This document shows positions 17,205 to 28,021 of a stretch of 58,107 bases of DNA, piece after piece. The notes beneath the pieces were generated by a model. That model was given only the letters and a program-made list of their open reading frames with translations, made no database searches and had not been told where the DNA came from. Position 1 is the first letter of the stretch, and each line of letters opens with the position of its first letter. Both the position numbers and the translations under genes were made by a program. Source of the stretch: Hyphomicrobiales bacterium (lineage in GTDB: Bacteria; Pseudomonadota; Alphaproteobacteria; Rhizobiales; JAJFHB01); NCBI GenBank assembly GCA_021775615.1, contig JAJFHL010000383.1, forward strand, positions 1 to 58,107, given 5' to 3'.

Positions 17205-18299
17205 TTAATCGGTGCTGGCCCCGCCTGCCCCTTGCACGACCTGACCGCGCATCCTGTTCCAGGTTGTGACGATACGGCCCGCCATGCCGGTCCCGGCGTG
17301 GCTCCTTGTTGGCGCTCCGCCAGCTGATTCGCTAATGCGGCTGCGCCTTACAACACCCTCGGTGTCCCGGTCGCGCCGGCGGCGGTACTCGGCCGGGGGA
17401 ACGTCAAAATGCTTCTTGTAGACCCGGCCGAAGGCGGCTTCCGATGTGTAGCCGCTTCTCTCGGCGATTTCGATCATCGGCAGCTCGGTCTCCGTCAACA
17501 GCTTGCGCGCCAGCTGCATGCGCCATGAGGTGATGTACTGATGCGGCGTCACCGCCATCAATTCCTTGAAGGAGGCCGCGAAGGATGTGCGCGACAGGCC
17601 CGCTTCACGCGCCAGAGTGTCCACGGTCCATGCCTTCGCCGGCTCGCCGTGAACCGCTTGGAGGGCACGGCGGATGTTCGGATTCGCGATGGCGCCGAAT
17701 ACAAGTCGGTCGCGGCCGTCATTTGCCAGATAGGTCCGCACCGCCTGGGCAAATATGATTTCGGTCAGCTTCATCGCGATCAGATCGCCGCCAAGCTCAC
17801 CGCGCCCCGCCTCGCCGCCGATCACCCGCAAGGTCGCCTCCAGCCATGAGTAGGATGTATCACCGTAATTGCGGATGTGGATCACCGGCGGCAGGGCGTC
17901 CACCAGAGGATGGCGGGCCTCCGGGTCGAACGCGAAGTGTCCGCAAATCAGCTGGGTCTCGAGATCGGTTCCCGGCTCGCCGTAAACCAGCACACCGGAA
18001 CCGGTGAAGCCTGCATCGCTCACCACCTGGTCGAGCAGCTTCGGCGCCATGTTCTTGATGTCGCAGCACAAGGTGTGCGCGGCCCCGCGGGTGATGATGA
18101 CGAGATCTCCCTGCTCAAGGAGAACAGGTTCATCGACACCCTCCACGACCGCGTAACACCTGCCGCGATGAGCATAATGAAAGCGCGAAACATTTTCAAA
18201 GGAGGGCACGGTCACGCCCCATGGCGATGTGAACGAGGTGCGGAAATACAACGTTCCCTTGAGCTTCATGAGGCTCAAAATGTCGCTTAGAACGTCCAC
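17205..18299 (-). CDS. AraC-family transcriptional regulator with cupin-type sensor domain
   Basis: The 364-residue protein has an N-terminal AraC-binding cupin domain (FENVSRFHYAHRGRCYAVVEG, LLEQGDLVIITRGAAHTL), then a two-helix-turn-helix AraC domain (WTVDTLAREAGLSRTSFAASFKELMAVTPHQYI and MIEIAERSGYTSEAAFGRVYKKHFDVPPAEYRRR). A C-terminal Arg/Gly/Ser-rich tail of about 50 residues follows and is not part of the family core. The start is GTG with GAGAGAGG four bases upstream. The next gene on the strand is an alpha/beta hydrolase; the DUF4142 gene is divergent across a 205-bp spacer, so the regulator may control either. Ligand unknown. Confidence 0.9.
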   Translation of the reverse strand: MDVLSDILSLMKLKGTLYFRTSFTSPWGVTVPSFENVSRFHYAHRGRCYAVVEGVDEPVLLEQGDLVIITRGAAHTLCCDIKNMAPKLLDQVVSDAGFTGSGVLVYGEPGTDLETQLICGHFAFDPEARHPLVDALPPVIHIRNYGDTSYSWLEATLRVIGGEAGRGELGGDLIAMKLTEIIFAQAVRTYLANDGRDRLVFGAIANPNIRRALQAVHGEPAKAWTVDTLAREAGLSRTSFAASFKELMAVTPHQYITSWRMQLARKLLTETELPMIEIAERSGYTSEAAFGRVYKKHFDVPPAEYRRRRDRDTEGVVRRSRISESAGGAPTRSHAGTGMAGRIVTTWNRMRGQVVQGAGGASTD

Positions 18300-18504
18300 T
18301 ACCTCTCTCCAGACACTGGCCGGCCCTACTCACTGTAACGCCGGGGAGTTTCTCTGCTTCGGACGAATGATCAAGAAAATTGAACATATCGTCATTCAAC
18401 TACGAGCGCAAACGCCCTTTCTATGATCCACCGGCGTTCTTCTGCACTTCACGGTGCAGACCGCACGGACTGATCAGACACATGACGCGGAAAGGAATTG
18501 AACA

Positions 18505-19035
18505 ATGAAGTTTCGTAAACTGGTGGCAGCCGCCGTCTTTCTTGGAGTGGCGAGCATGCAGGGCGTACAGGCCGAGTCGCCCGCCGAGCTGAACGATCTG
18601 CAGATTGCCCATGTCGCCTACACGGCAGACAATATCGACATTCGCTATGCCCACCTGGCGCTGGCGATTTCGAACAATCCCAAAATCCACGAATTTGCCA
18701 ACACGATGATCCGGGATCACACGGCGGTCAACGAACTGGCGCTGGCGCTGCTAAAGAAACTGGGCGTACAGCCACAGGACAACTTCCTCTCCAAGCAGCT
18801 TTCGGTCAATTCCGACGCGCTGGTGGACGAAATGAGCAAGCTCAGAGGCGCCGCGTTCGACAAGCGCTACGCGGAGAACGAGCTCGGCTATCACAAGGCG
18901 GTCAACGATCTGGTTGAAAACGCCTTCATTCCCAACATCGAGAACGGCGAAGTGAAGGCGCTCTTCAAACAGGGTCTGGAAATCTTCAAGGCGCATGAGG
19001 CCCATGCCGAAATGATGGTCAAGAGTCTGAACTAA
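18505..19035 (+). CDS. DUF4142 secreted protein
   Basis: The 176-residue protein has a signal peptide (MKFRKLVAAAVFLGVASMQGVQA) and a helical DUF4142 domain: NNPKIHEFANTMIRDHTAVNELALALLKKLGV and KAHEAHAEMMVKSLN, with several His residues (DHTAVN, YHKAVND, AHEAHAEMM) as in ferritin-like four-helix proteins. It is probably periplasmic. AAAGGA lies at a good distance before the ATG. It precedes the cupredoxin gene by 5 bp, so the two form an operon. Function of the family is unknown. Confidence 0.9.
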   Translation: MKFRKLVAAAVFLGVASMQGVQAESPAELNDLQIAHVAYTADNIDIRYAHLALAISNNPKIHEFANTMIRDHTAVNELALALLKKLGVQPQDNFLSKQLSVNSDALVDEMSKLRGAAFDKRYAENELGYHKAVNDLVENAFIPNIENGEVKALFKQGLEIFKAHEAHAEMMVKSLN

Positions 19036-19040
19036 CGATC

Positions 19041-19397
19041 ATGAATCTCACCCGACGAGACCTTGTCACGGGAGCCATGGCGGCGGGCGCCGCCATGGCC
19101 GCCTCCATCGCGCCGCGCATCAGTGCACGGGCGCAGACCACCACCGCGCAGCACGTTGTTGAGATTCACCGGTTCAAGTTTTTGCCCGACACCTTGAAGG
19201 TAAATGCCGGTGACACGATCACCTGGATCAATAAAGACATCGTGCCCCACACTGCCACGGCGGCGGACAAGAGCTGGGACACCGGCAAGATCAAGAAGGG
19301 AGAACGGCAAACGGTCGTCGTCACGAACGGCTTTCACGAAAACTATTACTGCCGCTTTCATCAAAATATGAAAGGGGCCGTCAGCGTCGAAAGCTGA
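19041..19397 (+). CDS. Tat-exported cupredoxin (plastocyanin/pseudoazurin-like)
   Basis: The 118-residue precursor starts with a twin-arginine signal (TRRDLVTGAMAAGAAM) and a single cupredoxin domain. Type 1 copper ligands are visible: His in VPHTATA, then Cys, His and Met in YYCRFHQNMKG. The short loop C-x2-H-x2-M is like amicyanin-type loops (inference). It would carry electrons in the periplasm. Operon with the DUF4142 gene, five bases apart. Its partner is unclear; no obvious oxidase or dehydrogenase is adjacent. Confidence 0.9.
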   Translation: MNLTRRDLVTGAMAAGAAMAASIAPRISARAQTTTAQHVVEIHRFKFLPDTLKVNAGDTITWINKDIVPHTATAADKSWDTGKIKKGERQTVVVTNGFHENYYCRFHQNMKGAVSVES

Positions 19398-19427
19398 TCG
19401 CACAGGCGAGGCAAAGGCCGTTTCCCT

Positions 19428-20027
19428 TTAGTCCACGTCCGCCCGGTCGAACTCCACCAGGATCTGCCCCCTCACCTTCTGCCAGGTCTTGACGATTTCG
19501 CCGCGTGCCCGGGCCGCCTCCTCCACGGGCAGGAGATCGTGGTAACCGAGGCTCTGGAACAGGTGGTGGATGTGGGTGATGCCCTCATAGGGGTAGTTGC
19601 CCGTCGCCGTTTCAGACGGGTTCCTGCGGCGGAACAGGGCGCGTGCATCGTCGATGCGGGACCTCAGCGCGGTCAGCGTGCGCTCGAACTCATCGATGTC
19701 CCCCTCGTCGCGGCGCAGATATTCGATGGTTCGCTGCACCGCCTCCACCTGTTGCGGCCAAAAGGCGCGCAGATCGTTGACGAAACTGATGCGGCGCTGG
19801 AAGGAATAGCCGATCCAGGCGGCCGGCAGCAAAACCACGACCGGGGTCAGTTCCTTGAACAACTCGAAATACTGATACTGGTGCAGGTGGCCGCCCGGGG
19901 TCAGCAGGGTCTTTTCGCCGTTGCCCAGGAGGTTGTCGACGAAGAACACCGTGACGCCGAACAGCGTCCAGCTCAGATAGATGCCGACAACGATATAGAT
20001 ATCGCGCCTCAGATCCGCTCTTCTCAT
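19428..20027 (-). CDS. Inner-membrane protein of unknown function
   Basis: The 199-residue protein has two predicted membrane segments (IYIVVGIYLSWTLFGVTVFFVDN and LFKELTPVVVLLPAAWIGYSF), followed by a soluble, mostly helical part rich in Arg and Glu, with HIHHLFQSLGYHDLLPVEEAARARGE near the end. The start has GGGGGGAGGG directly upstream. I do not recognise a family. It lies 22 bp downstream of mccB on the same strand and converges with the cupredoxin gene. Nothing ties it to carboxylase function except position. Confidence 0.7.
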   Translation of the reverse strand: MRRADLRRDIYIVVGIYLSWTLFGVTVFFVDNLLGNGEKTLLTPGGHLHQYQYFELFKELTPVVVLLPAAWIGYSFQRRISFVNDLRAFWPQQVEAVQRTIEYLRRDEGDIDEFERTLTALRSRIDDARALFRRRNPSETATGNYPYEGITHIHHLFQSLGYHDLLPVEEAARARGEIVKTWQKVRGQILVEFDRADVD

Positions 20028-20048
20028 GCCCTCCCCCCTCGGACGAAA

Positions 20049-21656
20049 TTACATGCGGAAAACGCCAAACTTGGTGTCGGGAATCGGCGCGTTAAGCGAT
20101 GCGGAGAGCGCCAACCCAAGAACGTTGCGGGTTTCGCCCGGCGCGATGACACCGTCGTCCCAAACCCTGGCGGTGGCGAAGTAGGGATGGCCTTCGCGCT
20201 CGAACTGTTCAAGCGTCGGACGCTTGAAGTCCTCTTCTTCCTCCATTGACCAGGAGCCGCCGTCAGCTTCGATATTGTCGCGCTTGACCTGGGCCAGCAC
20301 CGATGCCGCCTGGGGACCGCCCATCACGGAGATGCGTGCATTGGGCCACATGAACAGGAAACGCGGCGAATAGGCGCGCCCGCACATGCCGTAATTGCCG
20401 GCGCCGAAGGAACCGCCGATGATCACGGTGAACTTCGGCACCTGGGCACAGGCAACCGCGGTCACCATCTTTGCGCCGTTGCGGGCAATGCCGCCGGATT
20501 CGTATTTGCGGCCGACCATGAAGCCCGAGATGTTCTGCAGGAACACCAGCGGGATGTGGCGCTGGCAGCACAACTCGATGAAATGCGCGGCTTTCTGGGC
20601 CGATTCAGAATAGAGGATGCCGTTATTGGCGATGATGCCGACCGGCATGCCCATGATGTGCGCAAAGCCGGTGATCACCGTGGTCCCGTAAAGTTTCTTG
20701 AACTCGTCGAAATCAGAGCCGTCCACAAGGCGGGCGATCACTTCGCGGACATCGTACTGGACGGCGACGGATGGCGGCACGATCCCGTTCAGCTCGCCGG
20801 TTTCGTATTTCGGCGCAGCGGGATCGCGAAGGGGAATCTCGATCTGCTTGCGGGTGTTGAGGTCGCGCACGATCTGGCGCACCAGGGCAAGGGCGTGGGT
20901 GTCGTCCATGGCGTAGTGATCGGCAACGCCCGATTCACGGGCATGCACGTCGGCGCCTCCGAGGTCCTCCGCCGTGACCTCTTCGCCGGTGGCGGCCTTC
21001 ACCAGCGGCGGTCCGCCGAGAAAGATCGTGCCCTGTTTGCGCACGATGATGGTCTCGTCCGACATGGCCGGCACGTAGGCGCCACCCGCCGTGCACGACC
21101 CCATGACGCAGGCGATCTGGGGAATGCCGAGGGACGACAGGGTCGCCTGGTTGTAGAAGATGCGGCCGAAATGCTCGCGGTCGGGAAAGACTTCCGTGTG
21201 GTTCGGCAGATTGGCGCCGCCCGAATCGACCAGATAGATGCAGGGCAGACGGTTCTCGCGGGCGATCTCCTGGGCGCGCAGATGCTTCTTCACCGTCATC
21301 GGATAATAGGTGCCGCCCTTGATCGTCGCATCGTTGCAGACGATGACGCATTCGCGCCCCTCGATGCGGCCTATGCCGGTGATGACACCGGCGGAATGGA
21401 TGTCGCCGGAATACATGTCGAGCGCCGCCAGTTGCGAAAGCTCAAGGAACGGCGAGCCCGGGTCGACGAGCTGCATGACCCGGTCGCGCGGCAGAAGCTT
21501 GCCACGGCCCAGATGCCGCTCGCGCGAGCGTTCCGAGCCGCCGAGACCGACGAGCGCCCGTTTGTCGTTGAGATCGGCGACCACGGCCTCCATTGCGGCG
21601 GCGTTGGCGCGGAAGTCCTCGGACTTGGTATTGATTTGGGATTCTATCGTTGCCAT
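20049..21656 (-). CDS. mccB: Methylcrotonyl-CoA carboxylase, carboxyltransferase beta subunit
   Basis: This subunit moves the carboxyl group from MccA-biotin to 3-methylcrotonyl-CoA, giving 3-methylglutaconyl-CoA in leucine degradation. The 535-residue length and motifs fit Mcc[55 protein letters not shown], the glycine-rich [16 protein letters not shown], and [18 protein letters not shown]. The ATG at 21656 begins at MATIESQI; the frame extends 18 codons upstream. mccA is on the same strand but 4.7 kb away, an unusual split since the two are commonly adjacent. Other leucine genes (ivd, hmgL) are not in the window. Confidence 0.93.
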   Translation of the reverse strand: MATIESQINTKSEDFRANAAAMEAVVADLNDKRALVGLGGSERSRERHLGRGKLLPRDRVMQLVDPGSPFLELSQLAALDMYSGDIHSAGVITGIGRIEGRECVIVCNDATIKGGTYYPMTVKKHLRAQEIARENRLPCIYLVDSGGANLPNHTEVFPDREHFGRIFYNQATLSSLGIPQIACVMGSCTAGGAYVPAMSDETIIVRKQGTIFLGGPPLVKAATGEEVTAEDLGGADVHARESGVADHYAMDDTHALALVRQIVRDLNTRKQIEIPLRDPAAPKYETGELNGIVPPSVAVQYDVREVIARLVDGSDFDEFKKLYGTTVITGFAHIMGMPVGIIANNGILYSESAQKAAHFIELCCQRHIPLVFLQNISGFMVGRKYESGGIARNGAKMVTAVACAQVPKFTVIIGGSFGAGNYGMCGRAYSPRFLFMWPNARISVMGGPQAASVLAQVKRDNIEADGGSWSMEEEEDFKRPTLEQFEREGHPYFATARVWDDGVIAPGETRNVLGLALSASLNAPIPDTKFGVFRM

Positions 21657-21716
21657 GGGCGCTATGTAGCGACCAATGCCCCGGGTCTGCAAGCCCAACG
21701 ATGCCCGCAACCGAAC

Positions 21717-22196
21717 TTACAGCCAGCGGCGCACGCGATTGCGGTACTCGGTGTAGTCATCGCCAAACTTCGCAGAAAGATAGGCTTCCTCGCGGGCGAT
21801 GACGCCATAGCGCATGACCACGAGCACAACGGGCAGGAGGAGCAGCGCCCACCACAGTCCGCCGCAGATCGACAGCCCCAGATAGATCAGAGTCAAGGCC
21901 ACATAGATCGGATTGCGCGTCCAGCGATAAAGGCCGGTGGTGACCAGCGCCGTCGACGGCAGATGGGTCGGGATGTTGGTTCCCGCCACAATGAACCTGC
22001 GGGCAGCGAACAGCAGGAGTGCTGCGCCCGCCAGAACGATCGCAAGACCGCACGCGACCTGCCAGGTCACGACGGCAAAAGCGCCCTGCCCCAATGGTGC
22101 GAGCAATTCCATACCGGTGCCCGCCACCAGTCCGGCCAGATAGATAAACGGCGGGTGCGCAACAACGCCAGCATTGTCCTTGTCGGATCCGGCCAT
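21717..22196 (-). CDS. ICMT-like membrane methyltransferase
   Basis: The 159-residue membrane protein carries TTGLYRWTRNPIYVALTLIYLGLS and AREEAYLSAKFGDDYTEYRNRVRRWL, the signature of isoprenylcysteine carboxyl methyltransferase-like or PEMT-like proteins that use S-adenosylmethionine at the membrane. Four or five hydrophobic segments are visible. Bacterial members do not have prenylated proteins as substrates and their targets are mostly unknown. It lies 12 bp after the MarR gene and 60 bp before mccB on the same strand, so all three may be one transcript. Confidence 0.85.
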   Translation of the reverse strand: MAGSDKDNAGVVAHPPFIYLAGLVAGTGMELLAPLGQGAFAVVTWQVACGLAIVLAGAALLLFAARRFIVAGTNIPTHLPSTALVTTGLYRWTRNPIYVALTLIYLGLSICGGLWWALLLLPVVLVVMRYGVIAREEAYLSAKFGDDYTEYRNRVRRWL

Positions 22197-22208
22197 CGGT
22201 TGCTCTGC

Positions 22209-22670
22209 CTATTTTGTGTTCGGATCGATCTGCTTGTCGATCTCGCTCATGACCTGCTTTAGAACGCGGCTTGCGGTCGCAATGTCATCAGCGGATATAT
22301 TCGCTCCGATTTCATCAGCAAGACCAAGCAGTCGCTTCTTCACAGATTCATAATGGACGACCCCCGCCGGCGTCACCACCACAAGCTTGGAGCGTTTGTG
22401 CGCAGGATTGCTCTCGAACGCGATTAGCCCCCGCCCGGCAAGCTCATTGGCCAGTACCTGAATGTGCTGGCGTGCAACCGGGCGCATGCGGGCAATCTGC
22501 GGCACGGTCTTGGGACCATCACGCATCAGGGTGTGCAGGATGCCCCAGGTGCCGCCGCCCGCCGCATTGACCGCACCGGCGCGCGCGCCCACTGCACGCA
22601 GCTTGTGCGAGACCCAAACCGCATCGATCATCGTCTGCAGAAGCGTTTCCGCTTTGGTGCCGTTGTCCAT
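22209..22670 (-). CDS. MarR-family transcriptional regulator
   Basis: The 153-residue protein has the MarR winged-helix fold: GTWGILHTLMRDGPKTVPQIARMRPVARQHIQVLANELAGRGLIAFESNPAHKRSKLVVVTPAG. There is no Cys, which argues against an OhrR-like redox sensor. It leads the strand run ICMT-like - mccB, so it may control them or its own promoter in the 167-bp spacer to katG. Ligand unknown. Confidence 0.9.
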   Translation of the reverse strand: MDNGTKAETLLQTMIDAVWVSHKLRAVGARAGAVNAAGGGTWGILHTLMRDGPKTVPQIARMRPVARQHIQVLANELAGRGLIAFESNPAHKRSKLVVVTPAGVVHYESVKKRLLGLADEIGANISADDIATASRVLKQVMSEIDKQIDPNTK

Positions 22671-22767
22671 AAATGCGCCGCCTGATGTCCGTTCGCGGCT
22701 GCGATCCAGATCACGATCGGCTCAGGTAGCACCACCTGGGACGATCATGATCCATTGCTATCACTTC

Positions 22768-22808
22768 GGAGCGGGACCACCGGTATCGATTTTTTCTGAT
22801 CCCGCTCC
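22768..22808. repeat. 9-bp inverted repeat between marR and katG
   Basis: GGAGCGGGA (22768-22776) and its complement (22800-22808) enclose 23 bases with a T6 run in the plus-strand loop. It lies 30 bases after the katG stop on the minus strand, where a terminator would be, but no T run follows the stem on that strand. It could equally be a weak terminator or an operator of the marR gene. Confidence 0.4.
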
Positions 22809-22837
22809 AGAAGCCCTCAAAGTCCTATCTGCCGGGG

Positions 22838-25415
<2,578 letters not shown>

Positions 25416-26135
25416 ATGGAGGATGTGCCAAAAAAACTGGCCGCAGAGTTCATTGGAACGTTCATGCTCGTTTCAGCGGTCTGCGGCTGCGCAATGATCA
25501 GTGCCGGGGTGCCGGGTGTTGGCTCAGGAATACTTGGCGTCGCACTTGGTGTCGGTTTGACGGTTACCGCGATGGCTTATGCGGTCGGCCCGATATCCGG
25601 CGGCCATTTCAATCCGGCGGTCACGTTCGGTGTTTGGGCGGCCGGCCGGTTTCCGGCCAAAGACATCGCTCCGTACGTCATCGCACAAGTGATCGGCGGT
25701 GCAGCGGCGGCGCTTGTGTTCTACATCATCTTGTCTTCGAAGGCGGGATGGACACCTGGAGGCGTTGCCTCCCACGGCTATGGGGCCAATTCACCCGGCG
25801 GGTTTTCGATGGGCGCGGCACTCATTACCGAAGTGATGCAGACGGCGCTGTTCGTGTTCGTGATTCTCACGGTAACACGGCCCAAGACGCCAGCCGGTTT
25901 CGCGCCGCTGGCCATTGGCCTGACCCTCGCGGTCATGCACATCATGAGTATTCCGGTCGCCAACACATCGCTCAATCCGGCCCGCAGCACCGCAACGGCC
26001 CTGTTTGCCGACGGCTGGGCCCTGCAACAGCTCTGGCTGTTCTGGGTTGCCCCGGTCGCCGGCGGTATGATCGGTGGAGCACTTGACCGGTGGCTTGGCC
26101 CGGTCGAGGACGAAGTGCGCCGAGTTACCAATTGA
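25416..26135 (+). CDS. aqpZ: Aquaporin Z
   Basis: AqpZ passes water across the inner membrane. The 239-residue protein has six membrane segments and two re-entrant NPA loops: GGHFNPAVTFGV and NTSLNPARSTATA. The selectivity filter residues typical of orthodox aquaporins are present: His in VMHIMSIPV and Thr and Arg around NTSLNPAR. ATG at 25416 has AAGGGGA upstream and gives the normal length; the longer open frame upstream is not homologous. It is divergent from katG, and some aquaporins also pass hydrogen peroxide, so a link to peroxide handling is possible but unproven. A strong terminator follows at 26171. Confidence 0.96.
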   Translation: MEDVPKKLAAEFIGTFMLVSAVCGCAMISAGVPGVGSGILGVALGVGLTVTAMAYAVGPISGGHFNPAVTFGVWAAGRFPAKDIAPYVIAQVIGGAAAALVFYIILSSKAGWTPGGVASHGYGANSPGGFSMGAALITEVMQTALFVFVILTVTRPKTPAGFAPLAIGLTLAVMHIMSIPVANTSLNPARSTATALFADGWALQQLWLFWVAPVAGGMIGGALDRWLGPVEDEVRRVTN

Positions 26136-26170
26136 TCAAGTTGCCCGCAGGAGTGGGCAAACAAGAAATT

Positions 26171-26197
26171 CGGCGGCTCTCCGGGCCGCCGTTTTTT
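26171..26197 (+). terminator. Rho-independent terminator of aqpZ
   Basis: CGGCGGC (26171-26177) pairs with GCCGCCG (26185-26191), and TTTTTT follows at 26192-26197. It starts 35 bases after the aqpZ stop and closes that transcript, so the next gene needs its own promoter in the remaining 41 bases or depends on readthrough. Confidence 0.85.
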
Positions 26198-26238
26198 GTT
26201 TCGCGCCAGCAGCTTTGCTCTTATCGTCTTCCCTGATC

Positions 26239-28002
26239 ATGGCGCTCAAACGCAAAGATATTCTTCCGGAGCCGGAATTGCCTGCCGGCAGCGAGCTACT
26301 GGATCGCGGCAGCGTCCTTGCGCGCGACTGGCGGCTCGGCGAAAGCGCGTTCCTGTCCCATGTCGGACACGCGTGCGAGGCCGACTTCAAGCGCGCCTGC
26401 GCCGCTTCAGGCCGCATCACGCAGCACGCCCAGATCGGCTTCCGCGACCCAGACAAAACCCGGCGAGCCTTCGCCGAGGTTCATGAAACCTGCGCCCGCC
26501 AGGGCGTCACCGTCGACCGCAGTGGGATCTGCCTTGACTGGTCCATGGGATATGCCCGCGACGACCGCACCGAAGAGATGCGCGGCACCGGGCTCCTGCT
26601 CGAAGATATCGAGGACTTCGTACATCTGACCCAGGCGGCGCCCGTCGCACCGCATTTCGGCGATTTCGTGCTCGGATTTCCCGCCGCCATCGAGAACACC
26701 CAGGCCGCTCTCGCCGCCGGCTCCACGGCGATCGGCAATCTCGGCCAATACTTCACCTTCCGGCTGCCGGGATGGGATGACGATGTGGCGGTGACAGAGG
26801 CAACAGTGACGGCGCTTGGCCTGATTGCGGCTCAGGACGTGGAAATCCTGGTGCATTCCAACCTGGATGACGGCTTTGCCGCCCTGTTTACCGACCTGGC
26901 ATCGAGCATCGGCGCGGTCCTGCTCGAAAAATACATCGTGGAGGATCTGATTGGAGCGTCGATGAGCCATTGCTACGGCCACCATTTCTCAGACCCGTTC
27001 CGGCGCCTGGCCTTTCAGACCGCGATGGCGCAGGTCACTGAAACTCCCGGCACGATGGTCTACGGCAACACCGTGAGCTATACCGGCGGCGATGCGCAAA
27101 ACTATGCAAGCCTTGCAGCCTATCTCCTGTGCGACATCACCGGCCAGAGGCATACGGCGACCGGCCATGCGGTCAATGCGGTTCCGATCCGCGAGAACAG
27201 CCGTATCCCCGACATCGATGAGATCGTTGACGCGCAGCTCTTTGCCGGCCGCCTGGTGGAGAGCGCACAAGGTTACGACGGCCTGTTTGACTTCGAACGG
27301 GCCGAGCGGCATGGCGCGGAGATTGCCGAGGGCGGCCGGAAGTTCTTTCAAAACGTCATGTCGGGCCTGACAGAAGCGGGCATCGACACGACGGACGCGG
27401 CCGAAATGCTGCTCGCCCTTAAACGGCTCGGCAGCAAACAGCTGGAACAGGCCTTTGGCGCGGGCCTCACGGACGCGGACGCCTTGCGTGGCAGGGCGCC
27501 AGTTGCGCCCTCACCGATCATGGAAGAAGTCGAACACATGGCAACCGAGCGGATCGGCCATATATCGGACGACGATATAGCGGCTGTCCGCGATGCCGGG
27601 TTCAAGGTGCTGGTCGCAACGACGGATGTTCACGAACACGGCAAGCTGGTGATCGAACGGGTGTTTGCGAATGTCGGCATCGGATCGATTGACGGCGGGA
27701 TCTCCGCCGACCCGGACGATCTTGTGGCGACGGCCAGGACAACCGGCGCGGACGCCATTGCGATCTCGACCTATAACGGGATCGCCCTTGAGTACATCAC
27801 ATCGGTGAAGGCGGAATTGAAGGCAAACGGCCTCGACATCCCGGTGCTCGTCGGTGGACGCCTCAATCAGATCCCCAAGGGGTCCAACACCAGCCTTCCC
27901 GTCGATGTCACCTCCGAGCTGCAGGCCGCCGGCGCCATCGTGTGCGGTCAGGTGGAAGATGCGATCCCCGCACTTCTGCAGACCCCCGGCAGGCAATCAT
28001 AG
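26239..28002 (+). CDS. Cobalamin-binding protein, distant glutamate-mutase-like fusion, function unassigned
   Basis: The 587-residue protein has two parts. Residues ~455-580 form a B12-binding domain of the base-off/His-on type: the DxHxxG motif is D463-V-H465-E-H-G468, then S510 in ISTYNG and G539-G540 in VLVGGRL, matching the D-x-H-x2-G...S...GG pattern of mutase small subunits. The N-terminal ~430 residues include GFPAAIENTQAALAAG, TPGTMVYGNTVSY and ATGHAVNAVPIRENSRIPD, faintly like the barrel of glutamate (methylaspartate) mutase E chains; I judge this distant. No CoA-mutase barrel or PLP lysine motif is evident. ATG at 26239 lacks a clear ribosome-binding site. A ProC-like gene follows 19 bp later. 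Reaction unknown. Confidence 0.7.
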   Translation: MALKRKDILPEPELPAGSELLDRGSVLARDWRLGESAFLSHVGHACEADFKRACAASGRITQHAQIGFRDPDKTRRAFAEVHETCARQGVTVDRSGICLDWSMGYARDDRTEEMRGTGLLLEDIEDFVHLTQAAPVAPHFGDFVLGFPAAIENTQAALAAGSTAIGNLGQYFTFRLPGWDDDVAVTEATVTALGLIAAQDVEILVHSNLDDGFAALFTDLASSIGAVLLEKYIVEDLIGASMSHCYGHHFSDPFRRLAFQTAMAQVTETPGTMVYGNTVSYTGGDAQNYASLAAYLLCDITGQRHTATGHAVNAVPIRENSRIPDIDEIVDAQLFAGRLVESAQGYDGLFDFERAERHGAEIAEGGRKFFQNVMSGLTEAGIDTTDAAEMLLALKRLGSKQLEQAFGAGLTDADALRGRAPVAPSPIMEEVEHMATERIGHISDDDIAAVRDAGFKVLVATTDVHEHGKLVIERVFANVGIGSIDGGISADPDDLVATARTTGADAIAISTYNGIALEYITSVKAELKANGLDIPVLVGGRLNQIPKGSNTSLPVDVTSELQAAGAIVCGQVEDAIPALLQTPGRQS

Positions 28003-28021
28003 CAACAAGGACCTCGATCAC

